Positions 43,652 to 52,206 of a stretch of DNA of 64,000 bases are shown in pieces. The position numbers and the translations under genes were made by a program. How positions within the stretch are numbered: the stretch's first letter is position 1; every line of letters starts with the position of its first letter. The notes under the pieces were generated by a model. That model had not been told where the DNA came from. It did not search any database and saw only the letters and a list, made by a program, of their open reading frames with translations. The stretch is taken from contig JANRMQ010000001.1 of NCBI GenBank assembly GCA_040981125.1, positions 124,001 through 188,000 of the forward strand, given 5' to 3'. The DNA is from DASSBQ01 sp040981125 (lineage in GTDB: Bacteria; Nitrospirota; Nitrospiria; Nitrospirales; Nitrospiraceae).

Positions 43652-45838
43652 GTGAGGCAATCCCTAGCCTTCAAGCCCGAGCCTTTCAGCTGGCCCTTGA
43701 CGCCGGAATGGGAAGGCGAAGTCAGCCGCAGCAGCCCAGATTACGTTCGCTGGGTGCAATCCTCCCTGAACAAGATTCTGGGCCTGCGGCTGGCGGTGGA
43801 CGGAATCGTGGGACCTGCCACTCGGAGTGCTATTCGAAGCTTCCAACAGCGGCAGCAGCTTGTCGTGGACGGGATCGTGGGGCCGAACACCGAGGCGGCG
43901 TTGATCGCTGCCGGTGCCTCGCCGCCGGCCATGGTCGCAGCAGCCGACGGTGGAGCGCCCGTAAGCGTCGTTCCGGAATGTTCGCGTCTCGCTTACGGAA
44001 AGAACTGCCATTTTCTGTATTTCGACTTCAACAAAGATGCCCCGACGCCACCGATTCAAGACCGGCCTAAGGTCTACGATCAAGATGCCCATGAGGAAAA
44101 GCTGTTCGAGATCGCCGAGCGGGTGATCTCTAGCTGGGAAACCTCGCAACCGGTGAACTCACTGCTGATTCTCGGTCACGCCTCCCCCGAGGGGTCGGAT
44201 GAATACAATTACGACCTTGCGAATCGGCGAGCCTTCAACGTCAGCGAGGCGCTGGCCGCCCAGATGGAGGAATTGGAACTGGGCAGTGGCAGCCGCATCG
44301 ACCTTCAATTGGAGTCCTGCGGCGAAGAAGCGCTGTCAGGAGTCAGCGGCGAGTTGCGGCGGCGCGTCCAGGTCTGCTTCCAGCCCCCGCCGCGATGGTT
44401 CGAAACCGGTGGAAGTCCGCCCATGCAACCGGTGTGGGCAGGCAATGACGTCAAGTACCTTATCGACGGCACGGAAACATTTCAGGAGATGGTCGCGGCC
44501 ATCGAGACGGCGACGAAACCCGGACATTACATCTACCTGCTCGGCTGGTGGTTGAGCGATGGCTTCCCGTTAACCCGCGGCAAACCCGATTTATGGTCGC
44601 TATTCAAGAAAGCAAGCGGGAATGGCGTTCAGATACGAGCCATGCTTTGGGACCAAAAGAGCGGGTGCCCCAATCCCAGCGAGCATGTGCAGAACACCGC
44701 TGAGGTCAACCACATCAATGAATGGCTGTCCATGGGCCAGGCCATCCTGGACGATCGCACCTTACCCTATGGGTCCCATCACCAGAAGATACTGGTGGTG
44801 AAGGGAAAGGACGGGTTGATCGCCTTCTGTGGCGGGGTCGACATCAACCCTGATCGCATTGTTCAAGGCGGCCCGACCCCTGGCGCTCCTTTCCACGACG
44901 TACACTGCCGCATCAAGGGCCCGGCGGCCCATGAGGTGCTGAAGATCTTCCGGCAACGCTGGGAGGATCATCCAGGACATGCCGGGCTCGAGGAGGACCC
45001 CGTGCTTCAGATTTCATGCCCTTATAAGTGGAAGCGCACTGACCATTGCGCCTTGTTTGGCCTTGAGGAAACGAGACCACCGTGGGAAGGCGAAATGTAC
45101 GTTCAGATCGGGCGGACCTATGGCAATGGAATGCGCCATAGCGGCGTTCCGGGCGGTTATTCGTTTGCCCGAAATGGCGAACAGACGGCGCGCCGAATGG
45201 TCCTCAAGGCCATCCGCGAGGCACAACAGTTCATCTATATCGAGGATCAGTACCTGGTCAGCACGGAGATTAGCCGCGCCCTGATCGCGGCCCTCCCGAG
45301 GGTTCACCACCTGACGATCCTCATTCCCGATGGCAGCATAACCACGATGGCCATGGTCAGTTGCCTGGGTCTCGGAGAACAAGTACGTTTCCGCCGTCAC
45401 GAATTTATCCGGCCCTTAAGAGCGGCGGCGCCAGGTAAGGTGGGAGTGTTCTTTCTGGCTCCGGCGGGTTCCCCGAGAACGTATGTGCATTCGAAGATGA
45501 TGGTGGTCGATGACGAATACGCCATCATCGGTTCGGCGAATCTGAATCGCCGCAGCCTCACCCACGATAGTGAGGTGATAGCCGGCATCTACGATCCCTC
45601 CCCCGATTCGCTGGCGAAACGATTGCGCATCGATCTGTGGGCGAACCATCTCGGCATGAATAACCCTGCCGACCGCGCAAAATTGACCGACGGAGTGGCA
45701 AGCGTCAAGTATTGGTACCCGGCGCCAAGGGGCGCCAGGCCCTCCACCGCCAGGGTGGCTCCCTATGATGAAAACATAGGCGTCGAATCGAGACATCCGG
45801 ATGGGGAATGGAACAAGATCGACCCGGATGGTTCCTGA
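43652..45838 (+). CDS. PG-binding, OmpA-like and phospholipase D fusion protein
   Basis: A 728-residue protein. Residues ~25-90 form a PG_binding_1 domain (YVRWVQSSLNKILGLRLAVD), very like that of the previous gene. Residues ~110-250 look OmpA-like (SLLILGHASPEGSDEYN then LANRRAFNVSEALAA). The C-terminal half is a phospholipase D: the first HKD has H377-x-K379 (SHHQKILVV) with an insertion before the acidic residue, and the second is canonical (VHSKMMVVDD, H613, K615, then GSANLNRRS). PLDs hydrolyse phosphodiester bonds of lipids or nucleic acids. GTG 43652 with GGAG upstream. There is no signal peptide, so export would need another route. Confidence 0.75.
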   Translation: MRQSLAFKPEPFSWPLTPEWEGEVSRSSPDYVRWVQSSLNKILGLRLAVDGIVGPATRSAIRSFQQRQQLVVDGIVGPNTEAALIAAGASPPAMVAAADGGAPVSVVPECSRLAYGKNCHFLYFDFNKDAPTPPIQDRPKVYDQDAHEEKLFEIAERVISSWETSQPVNSLLILGHASPEGSDEYNYDLANRRAFNVSEALAAQMEELELGSGSRIDLQLESCGEEALSGVSGELRRRVQVCFQPPPRWFETGGSPPMQPVWAGNDVKYLIDGTETFQEMVAAIETATKPGHYIYLLGWWLSDGFPLTRGKPDLWSLFKKASGNGVQIRAMLWDQKSGCPNPSEHVQNTAEVNHINEWLSMGQAILDDRTLPYGSHHQKILVVKGKDGLIAFCGGVDINPDRIVQGGPTPGAPFHDVHCRIKGPAAHEVLKIFRQRWEDHPGHAGLEEDPVLQISCPYKWKRTDHCALFGLEETRPPWEGEMYVQIGRTYGNGMRHSGVPGGYSFARNGEQTARRMVLKAIREAQQFIYIEDQYLVSTEISRALIAALPRVHHLTILIPDGSITTMAMVSCLGLGEQVRFRRHEFIRPLRAAAPGKVGVFFLAPAGSPRTYVHSKMMVVDDEYAIIGSANLNRRSLTHDSEVIAGIYDPSPDSLAKRLRIDLWANHLGMNNPADRAKLTDGVASVKYWYPAPRGARPSTARVAPYDENIGVESRHPDGEWNKIDPDGS

Positions 45839-45889
45839 TTCAATCAGGACGATGCCGCATTTGTTCATCCCAGCTTCCTCATCCCAGTC

Positions 45890-45906
45890 TTCTCCCGCTG
45901 GGAGAA
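45890..45906 (+). terminator. Weak hairpin after the phospholipase D gene
   Basis: Seven-base stem TTCTCCC/GGGAGAA with a three-base loop, 51 bases after the stop of the phospholipase D gene and before the protease. No T run follows, so it may be only a weak terminator or a chance hairpin. Confidence 0.3.
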
Positions 45907-45980
45907 AGCTCAAGGCGGTGCAAAGGCGTCTGTATTGTTCGTAAGTAACCAAGCTGAATCCAGAACATCAAGGAATGCAT

Positions 45981-47441
45981 ATGAGATCCAGGTTTAATCT
46001 TGATGAGACTCAGCCGGACCCATTCGCTCTCCGATCCGCACTCGCAACCGGGTTCGATGAGTTCGAACAGGAATCTCAATTTGGCGAAACCGCGGTACCG
46101 CTCGGTACGCTCAATCCTCCATGGTCGGTAGCCTCTAGTGACGCTTTTCAGCTCGAACAAGAATATTCCCTGGTGAGCGATATCCCCGCTCCAGGCCGCT
46201 TTTACAAGATCAAGTATGGCGGAGGCGGCCTTCTCGAAACGGCAGGACACGCTTATGGTCTCAAGCAGGGCGCGGAACGCCTGACGCGCGCGCAAGCCAT
46301 CAACAGTCATCCGTTGAATATGAAATCCTGGCGACCGCCCGGAAATGCTTTCGAACGCAAATATTTCGGGAAAGGCGTGATTTCGTTCTCGCCCCGTTTC
46401 ACCTGTGGCGACCGGAAATGCTTCGCCACGATTTGGATACCGCCGGCGAAGCCGTATGTTCACCCCTTTTTGGGGCGCGGTGTCGCGGTCACCGGTTTCG
46501 ACGAGCCGGCCGACCTGCGTCAGTCCCAACTGGAATGGGACGAAGAAGGCTCCTTCGAGCGCTTCTCGGCGAGGCATCGTATCGACATGACGAAAGTACC
46601 GTTCAGGTGGATATGCCGCTTGCGGGTGTTTTTTAAACAGCCGGATGGGGAGATCAGACAATCATTTGCGACCGGCACGCTCGTCGGCCCGAGGCACGTG
46701 CTCACGGCCGCGCATGTTTTTGACGCCAACTGGGAAAACGATCCAACGACGCCTGTCGAAGTGCTCGCTATCAATGTTGCCGCCGGCGCTGATGGCTTGC
46801 GGGCTCCCTTCTCGTGGTCTAAGACGAAGCCCGTCGATTGGCGGTCACACCACAACTGGCGTTCCGGCAATTTCGACCCGCGCTTCGATTTCGGCATGAT
46901 CAGGCTGCCGAATCCACCAATCGCATATCGAAGGTTTCGCACACTGAAGAACAAGACGCTGAGCTTCTGGGGCAACGCGGGCGAAGTGGACGGTGCCTTC
47001 TTGCTACCCGTCGAAGTCTTACCCGAATACGGAATCCGGACGCTGATTGGGAAAGCGCTCAACATTTGCGGATATCGAACAGATGCCAATGGTCGACCAA
47101 CGCTTCTTCCAGCCACGGTCCGAAGCGTTGGCCCGACCGCAGGACGGCGTCCGATTCCCGAACTCATCACCTATACCGCCGACACATCCTTTGGCATCAG
47201 CGGGTCTCCTGTCTGGTATTGGGATGACAAAACGAAGAGACGGTATCTGGTCGCGGTTCACCACGGCGGTTGCGGCGAGTGTGGAAAGCCACCGGGGTTG
47301 GATGTCTGCAGGACGCAGACGGTTGGCGCAAACTGTATTGCCGATCCCAAATTGGGCGTCATTCTCAAGCAGTCGGCGGTCAGACAGATACGTGGCTGGA
47401 TAAATGAGACTTACGACAGAAAGAGGAGCGGAGCCCCATGA
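45981..47441 (+). CDS. Trypsin-like serine protease
   Basis: A 486-residue protein when started at ATG 45981, which has AGGA six bases upstream; the ATG at 45975 would have none. Residues ~1-180 include an acidic N-terminus (GFDEFEQESQFGET). The C-terminal part has the S1 triad: His245 (LTAAHVF), Asp303 (FDFGMIRLP) and Ser407 (GISGSPVWY). The C-terminus has four cysteines (CGECGKPPGLDVC). It lacks a signal peptide. The last codons overlap the start of an amidohydrolase relic (ATGA). It may be cargo or may mature neighbours. Confidence 0.8.
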   Translation: MRSRFNLDETQPDPFALRSALATGFDEFEQESQFGETAVPLGTLNPPWSVASSDAFQLEQEYSLVSDIPAPGRFYKIKYGGGGLLETAGHAYGLKQGAERLTRAQAINSHPLNMKSWRPPGNAFERKYFGKGVISFSPRFTCGDRKCFATIWIPPAKPYVHPFLGRGVAVTGFDEPADLRQSQLEWDEEGSFERFSARHRIDMTKVPFRWICRLRVFFKQPDGEIRQSFATGTLVGPRHVLTAAHVFDANWENDPTTPVEVLAINVAAGADGLRAPFSWSKTKPVDWRSHHNWRSGNFDPRFDFGMIRLPNPPIAYRRFRTLKNKTLSFWGNAGEVDGAFLLPVEVLPEYGIRTLIGKALNICGYRTDANGRPTLLPATVRSVGPTAGRRPIPELITYTADTSFGISGSPVWYWDDKTKRRYLVAVHHGGCGECGKPPGLDVCRTQTVGANCIADPKLGVILKQSAVRQIRGWINETYDRKRSGAP

Positions 47442-47548
47442 TCATCGACTGCCACGCAGGAAGGAGCGATAGGTTCCATACCGACCTCTGCGGGCGCCAA
47501 CGAAGAGGTGATTCGGTTCACGGTCAGACGGCCAAAGGGGTGCTATGA
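47438..47548 (+). pseudogene. Relic of an amidohydrolase gene start
   Basis: ATG 47438 overlaps the protease stop (ATGA) and encodes MIIDCHAGR..., then a nonsense-like frame to a stop at 47546-47548 (36 residues). The intact amidohydrolase at 48994 starts with nearly the same bases (CCCCATGATCATCGACTG) and the residues MIIDCHCHAG. The M20 peptidase gene lies between. The likely history is that an amidohydrolase once followed the protease directly and its start was duplicated or left behind by an insertion. Confidence 0.5.
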
Positions 47549-47560
47549 CTAGGAGTCAAA

Positions 47561-48997
47561 GTGTCCGAATCGATCGCTTCAGCGAGTGAATACTGCCTCG
47601 GGAATAGAGCCCGATTTCTGGCGGAACTGAAGTCATTCATCCGCTTTGCAAGCGTCAGCGCGCAGCCCGACCATGCGGAAGATCTGAAACGATGTGCGGC
47701 CTGGTTGGCCGATCATCTGCGTCGGATCGGCCTCGAGCAAGTGACGGTCATACCCACCCGGCGCCATCCCGTCGTTTACGCCGAATGGTGCCATGCGCCA
47801 GGCCGACCCACGGTGCTCATCTATGGACATTACGATGTTCAACCGGTCGATCCGCTGAATGAATGGCGGTCGCCGCCGTTCGAACCGATCCTGCGCGGCA
47901 ACGACCTGTACGGCAGAGGTGCCTCGGACGACAAGGGCCAACTGTTCGCCCATGTGAAGGCCCTGGAGGCGCTCCTCCAGACCAGGGGAAAGCTGCCGGT
48001 CAACGTCAAGTGCCTGTTTGAAGGTGAGGAGGAAATCGACAGTCCCAACCTCGCCACTTTCCTCGCTCGTCACCAAGACATGCTTACCGGCGACGTGGCA
48101 GTGCTATCGGACGTACCCATGTTGGCGCCGACCCGTCCGGCCATCACTGAATCGATGCGGGGAATGCTCAGTCTCGAGTTGGAAATTCGCGCCGCGGACC
48201 GGGATCTTCATTCCGGCCTCTATGGCGGAGCCATTCACAACCCGCTGCAGATCCTTTGCGAGACCATCGCCTCACTGCATGATCATGAAGGGCGAGTGAA
48301 CATAGCCGGCTTCTATGATCGAGTCCGAGATCAAAGCCCCCGTGAACGGGCTTACATGAGGGCTTACGGACCGAGCGATCCGGAGATTCTGCAGTCCGCT
48401 GGATCAGAACAGGGCTGCGGCGAGTCTGGCTACACGCTGTATGAGAGGACGACGATCCGACCAACGCTCACCATCACCGGCATCCGGGGAGGCTATCAGG
48501 GCGCGGGCCCTAAGGCGGTGATCCCCGAACGCGCCATCGCCAAGCTCGATTTCCGTCTGGTGCCGGATCAGAAGCCGGAGGAGATCGAGGGTTTGTTCCG
48601 ACGCCATGTCGATGGCTTCACGCCGGCGACGGTACGATCCTTCCTCCGCAAACAGGCTTCGGCGAAGCCCGCCATGATCGATCGGCGCCATCCGGCCATG
48701 CGGGCCGCCTTCTCCGCCTATCGACGAGGGTTCGGCGCGACGCCGGTGTTCCTCCGCTCGGGCGGCACCATACCGGTGATTGCGTTGCTTCAAGACATCC
48801 TGCGAATGCAGACGGTATTGATGGGATTCGCCTTGCCGGACGATCGAGTGCATGCACCCAACGAGAAATTCCATCTACCCAATTTCTTCAACGGCATCGC
48901 CGTCAGCATTTATTTTCTCGACGAGTTGGCGGATCGCTCGATCGCGGCGAGCCGCGGGCCGGCGCCGCCGGAATTCCATAACAGGGGGACCCCATGA
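47561..48997 (+). CDS. M20 family metallopeptidase (dipeptidase-like)
   Basis: A 478-residue protein of the M20 (ArgE/DapE/CNDP) family. Metal-binding motifs: YGHYDVQPVDPLNEW, DDKGQLFAH (second-metal Asp), FEGEEEIDSPN (Glu pair) and, in the C-terminal part, RSGGTIPVI. The middle is the dimerisation domain typical of the family. GTG 47561 has AGGAG six bases upstream. It is a cytoplasmic, probably dizinc, peptidase; the best guess is a dipeptidase. It overlaps the amidohydrolase gene by four bases (ATGA). Confidence 0.88.
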   Translation: MSESIASASEYCLGNRARFLAELKSFIRFASVSAQPDHAEDLKRCAAWLADHLRRIGLEQVTVIPTRRHPVVYAEWCHAPGRPTVLIYGHYDVQPVDPLNEWRSPPFEPILRGNDLYGRGASDDKGQLFAHVKALEALLQTRGKLPVNVKCLFEGEEEIDSPNLATFLARHQDMLTGDVAVLSDVPMLAPTRPAITESMRGMLSLELEIRAADRDLHSGLYGGAIHNPLQILCETIASLHDHEGRVNIAGFYDRVRDQSPRERAYMRAYGPSDPEILQSAGSEQGCGESGYTLYERTTIRPTLTITGIRGGYQGAGPKAVIPERAIAKLDFRLVPDQKPEEIEGLFRRHVDGFTPATVRSFLRKQASAKPAMIDRRHPAMRAAFSAYRRGFGATPVFLRSGGTIPVIALLQDILRMQTVLMGFALPDDRVHAPNEKFHLPNFFNGIAVSIYFLDELADRSIAASRGPAPPEFHNRGTP

Positions 48998-49842
48998 TCA
49001 TCGACTGTCATTGCCATGCCGGGACCGGCGATGGATTGACCGGCCCCTGGGATACTCGCGCCCCGCTGGAAAAGTATCTGCATAGGGCCGTGCAAGCCGG
49101 GATCCTCCGCACCGTGTTATTTGCGGCCTTTCACTCCGATTACCGGCAAGCCAATCGCGAAGTGGCCCGCCTTGTGGCCGGCCATCCCGGCCGCTTGTAC
49201 GGCTTTGTGTTCGTCCATCCTGAGCGCGATCGCGGCCGCATCTCTTCCATGATTCAGGAGGGCGTGAGCCGGTTCGGCTTTGTCGGAATCAAAATCCACC
49301 GCCATGATGGACGCATCACGCGGGAAATCTGCGACGCGGCGCGCTCGTTTCGACTCCCCGTTCTCTACGATGTGATGGGAGAGGTATCCGTCTGCGAGCT
49401 TCTCGCCCAGGAATATCCGGATGTGAACTTCATCATTCCGCATCTCGGCAGCTTTGCCGACGACTGGCGCGCGCAGCTCGCCTTGATCGACCATCTGGTC
49501 CGGCATCCGAACATCTATGCCGACACGGCCGGAGTCCGGCGGTTCGATTTGCTCGAACAAGCCGTGAAGCGGGCGGGAGCGCGCAAGGTCCTGTTCGGGT
49601 CCGACGGGCCGTGGCTCCATCCTGCCGTGGAGCTCGTCAAAATCCATGCACTGGAACTGCCCAAGGATCAGGAACGTCTGATTCTAAGCGACAATTTCCT
49701 CCAGCTCATCTCCTCAGTCAGGCGGCAGGCGGTAAAACCGTCCGGGCAACCATCCGGCATGGCACGTCGATCGACTGCCATGGCTGCCCTCTCCGATGAA
49801 ATGCGTGACCCCTGGGCCGGCGAGCAATTCACCTGCTGCTGA
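48994..49842 (+). CDS. Amidohydrolase 2 / TIM-barrel metal-dependent hydrolase
   Basis: A 282-residue TIM-barrel protein of the amidohydrolase-related type: MIIDCHCHAG (HxH metal motif), GIKIHRHDGR, FIIPHLGSFADDWR and FGSDGPWLHP (active-site Asp). The substrate is unknown. It overlaps the M20 gene by ATGA, suggesting that the two act in series, for instance peptide cleavage followed by hydrolysis of a small amide; this is inference. It is the last gene of the accessory block. Confidence 0.8.
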   Translation: MIIDCHCHAGTGDGLTGPWDTRAPLEKYLHRAVQAGILRTVLFAAFHSDYRQANREVARLVAGHPGRLYGFVFVHPERDRGRISSMIQEGVSRFGFVGIKIHRHDGRITREICDAARSFRLPVLYDVMGEVSVCELLAQEYPDVNFIIPHLGSFADDWRAQLALIDHLVRHPNIYADTAGVRRFDLLEQAVKRAGARKVLFGSDGPWLHPAVELVKIHALELPKDQERLILSDNFLQLISSVRRQAVKPSGQPSGMARRSTAMAALSDEMRDPWAGEQFTCC

Positions 49843-49861
49843 TCCCCGGTCTTTCAGCATC

Positions 49862-49877
49862 AGCCTTCTTAGGCTTT
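49862..49877 (+). terminator. Possible terminator after the amidohydrolase
   Basis: Stem AGCCT/AGGCT with a TCTT loop, followed by three T, 20 bases after the amidohydrolase stop and before the converging activator gene. The stem is short, so the call is weak. Confidence 0.35.
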
Positions 49878-49956
49878 GCCGGATTCGACCGCGATCGATG
49901 CGATATCCATAAGAGTCTGTCTCGGTGGTTCTCGATGCATATCGGCGGATCGGCCC

Positions 49957-51324
49957 TTACGATAGTGGTCGCCCATCGGGAGGACGGGCGGCCGCCTGGC
50001 GCAGTTGTAGTGCTCGATCCGTCACCCGTAGGCGCGCCGCCGCCCGTTGCAGGCTGCCCTGTTCGTCCGCCACCGCGATCCGCACGGCGACGTTTTCAGC
50101 GGTGCGTCCGATATCCTTGAGCGCAATTCCCTGGGCGATGGCGCACCGAATGCAGCGTTCGAACTCCTCATTGCACCATTCCCGCGGCTCGTCACCGGCC
50201 TCCGGCCGCTCTTCTTCAGGAAGGCATCCGGCCGTAATAGGTCCGGATCCCACGTAGCGCCTCATGATCCTCGCGACAAGTTGCCTCAAATCGCGCACAT
50301 TGCCCGGATAGTCCCGGAGCATGAAATATTCTCTGACGGTGTCGTCAAACTCGGGTGGATCACCATCGGCAATGAAGGACCTCATGAAATGTCTCACCAG
50401 TGGAAGAATGTCCTCGGCCCGCTGGCGCAGCGGGGGAATGGTGAACAGGTCTCCTGCAATCCGATAATAGAGATCACTGCGAAAACGACCTTGGCCGATG
50501 TCTTGCCTCAGGTCTCGATTTGTCGCACAGATCAGGCGAAATTCCGTTCGATGCCAGGCATTCCCTCCGACCCGTTTATAGCAGCGTTCTTGAATCACAC
50601 GAAGAAGCTGACCCTGCAACCCCAGAGGCAGGTCGCCCACCTCGTCCAAAAACAGCGTGCCTCCATTGGCCAATGCAAACGCCCCGTCCCGCGCCGTGAT
50701 TGCCCCGGTGAACGCGCCTCGCTCATGGCCGAAGAATTCACTGCCTGACAGCTCGGGAACGACCGTGGTGCAATCGAGCACCACCAAGTCGGCTTTATTC
50801 GCCCGCTGATCCAGAGAGTGAATGAGGCGGGCGGCCAATTCTTTTCCGGTGCCGCTTTCTCCCATCAGAAGGATGGTCGAATCAGTGAAATAGGCGGCTT
50901 CCACAAGTTGACGCAGCACCGCTAATGCAGTCGGGCTTTGTCCGACCAACGTGTGTTGAACTTCCGGTGAGGTGAGGAGTTTGTCGACTACTTGCCACCG
51001 CGCCAATCGCGCGGCGACCGCACGCGCCGTCCGATCCGGATCATCCCAATTCAGCACATCGGACACACCGGCCCGCAGCAGTTTCCAGGCGGCGGTACAA
51101 GATCCTCCAGCCGGAATACTAATGGCAATAATCCTTGCAGCGCCGGCTTGCCGCGCCTTCTGCAGAAACTCCGTCAAGCCGTGGTCGCCCTCTTGGAATA
51201 TTGCGAGCCCGGGTCCGGAGGGAACCTGTTCGGGGATGTAGAGATCCACCCCTGCTCGCCCGAATGCCTCATGAAAATGCTGTTCGATTTTCTGACCGCC
51301 AAACACACGATACCACACCCGCAT
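49957..51324 (-). CDS. Sigma-54-dependent transcriptional activator (NtrC-type)
   Basis: A 455-residue activator. Residues 1-110 resemble a receiver fold but lack the aspartate (RIIAISIPAGG where VxxD would be), so it is probably not phosphorylated. The AAA+ domain has Walker A GESGTGKE (155-162), the sigma-54 contact loop GAFTGA (203-208) and Walker B TLFLDEVG (223-230). The C-terminal Fis-type HTH is degenerate (GSLQRAAARLRVTD) with a proline-rich end. It faces the accessory block and could regulate that block or the eCIS, but I found no clear -24/-12 promoter for either. Confidence 0.85.
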   Translation of the reverse strand: MRVWYRVFGGQKIEQHFHEAFGRAGVDLYIPEQVPSGPGLAIFQEGDHGLTEFLQKARQAGAARIIAISIPAGGSCTAAWKLLRAGVSDVLNWDDPDRTARAVAARLARWQVVDKLLTSPEVQHTLVGQSPTALAVLRQLVEAAYFTDSTILLMGESGTGKELAARLIHSLDQRANKADLVVLDCTTVVPELSGSEFFGHERGAFTGAITARDGAFALANGGTLFLDEVGDLPLGLQGQLLRVIQERCYKRVGGNAWHRTEFRLICATNRDLRQDIGQGRFRSDLYYRIAGDLFTIPPLRQRAEDILPLVRHFMRSFIADGDPPEFDDTVREYFMLRDYPGNVRDLRQLVARIMRRYVGSGPITAGCLPEEERPEAGDEPREWCNEEFERCIRCAIAQGIALKDIGRTAENVAVRIAVADEQGSLQRAAARLRVTDRALQLRQAAARPPDGRPLS

Positions 51325-52041
51325 ATCAGACCCTCCTGCGTGCGGGTTGGGTACAGATTCACAGAATATGAGTGGTGGAATCTCTTCGCTTTCCAGTTAC
51401 CCATGGGCAACTCGATCGGATTGGGCACATGGCAGACGGAATTCGTAGAGATGCAGCAACATGCTTGCCACAGGGAAAGGTGAAGTGCGGACAGGACCGA
51501 CCGACAACATAGTGGGGATCAAAACTGTATGGGATCAATTCATTGAATCGAATGGCCCCGGTGAAGAAACATTTCCACGCGCGCCGTATCTCTTCGGATA
51601 CCTGTACTGAATCCAATTCAATACAGTATGGCGATCCAATTTTCATCGGTCCCCTGTCACGACCATGTGAGGTGTGCGGGCAAGGAATGGAGGCCACGCT
51701 TCAATCAGAAGCTGTACTTCCTGTAGCCCTACAAACCAATGGGTAGTTTGTGAACTTAAGGTGCAGATGGATACCGTACTTGACCTCCCATGCATTCAAG
51801 GTCGTGCCGACGAATTCGGATCATTGTCGAAAATCGACACATCCACCTCGATCACCGGCACCTTCCTTGGAACACGAATCGGCCAGATGTGGCGTATGGG
51901 CGGGCATCCATTCCTTGATCAAGGTGGCAGGCTTCAGTGCGTCTGATGGCAAACTGGTCCGGTACCGCTGTCTCGGAATGGACCAATGTCAATGTAATCC
52001 TGACAGCAGCCGTGAGATGTTTCGGATGTAGTGAAAAAAGT
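51325..52041. other. Intergenic region without a supported gene
   Basis: About 720 bases between the activator and tRNA-Gly. Open frames here (51359-51697 minus, 51674-51946 plus, 51750-52031 plus) show no domain, mutually overlap and lack ribosome binding sites. An imperfect inverted repeat is listed separately. No integrase, insertion sequence or CRISPR is seen next to the tRNA. Confidence 0.4.
51602..51626. repeat. Imperfect inverted repeat upstream of the sigma-54 activator
   Basis: Arms CTGTACTGAAT and ATTCAATACAG with a three-base spacer (10 of 11 bases pair), about 280 bases upstream of the activator start on its strand. It could be an operator or a hairpin in a leader; there is no further support. 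Confidence 0.4.
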
Positions 52042-52116
52042 TGGAGCGGGCGATGGGATTTGAACCCACGACAACTAGCTTGGGAAGCTAGGACTCTACC
52101 ACTGAGCTACGCCCGC
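52042..52116 (-). tRNA. tRNA-Gly (CCC)
   Basis: On the minus strand the acceptor stem GCGGGCG pairs with CGCCCGC. The D arm contains TAGCTCAGTGGTAGAG, the anticodon arm is CTAGC-TTCCCAA-GCTAG with anticodon CCC, and the T arm is GTGGGTTTGAATCCCAT. The 3' CCA is encoded in the DNA (TGG at 52042-52044 on the plus strand). It reads GGG glycine codons. Confidence 0.95.
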
Positions 52117-52206
52117 TCTCGACGGATTGAGGAAGAGATTCTCTTATACAGGAACATTCGATGGGTGTCCAGGTCACTGGTATTGTGGCAACCGGACCGC
52201 CCATGA

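Noticed and set aside
49757..49780. TGGCAC-like sequence as a sigma-54 promoter
   Set aside because: The spacing to the following TGC does not fit the -24/-12 pattern and the site lies inside the amidohydrolase coding sequence.
51359..52031. Short ORFs in the gap before tRNA-Gly
   Set aside because: Mutually overlapping, no recognisable motif or ribosome binding site.
52042..52116. tRNA-Gly as an integration site of a genomic island
   Set aside because: No integrase and no duplicated tRNA 3' end are seen in the window.
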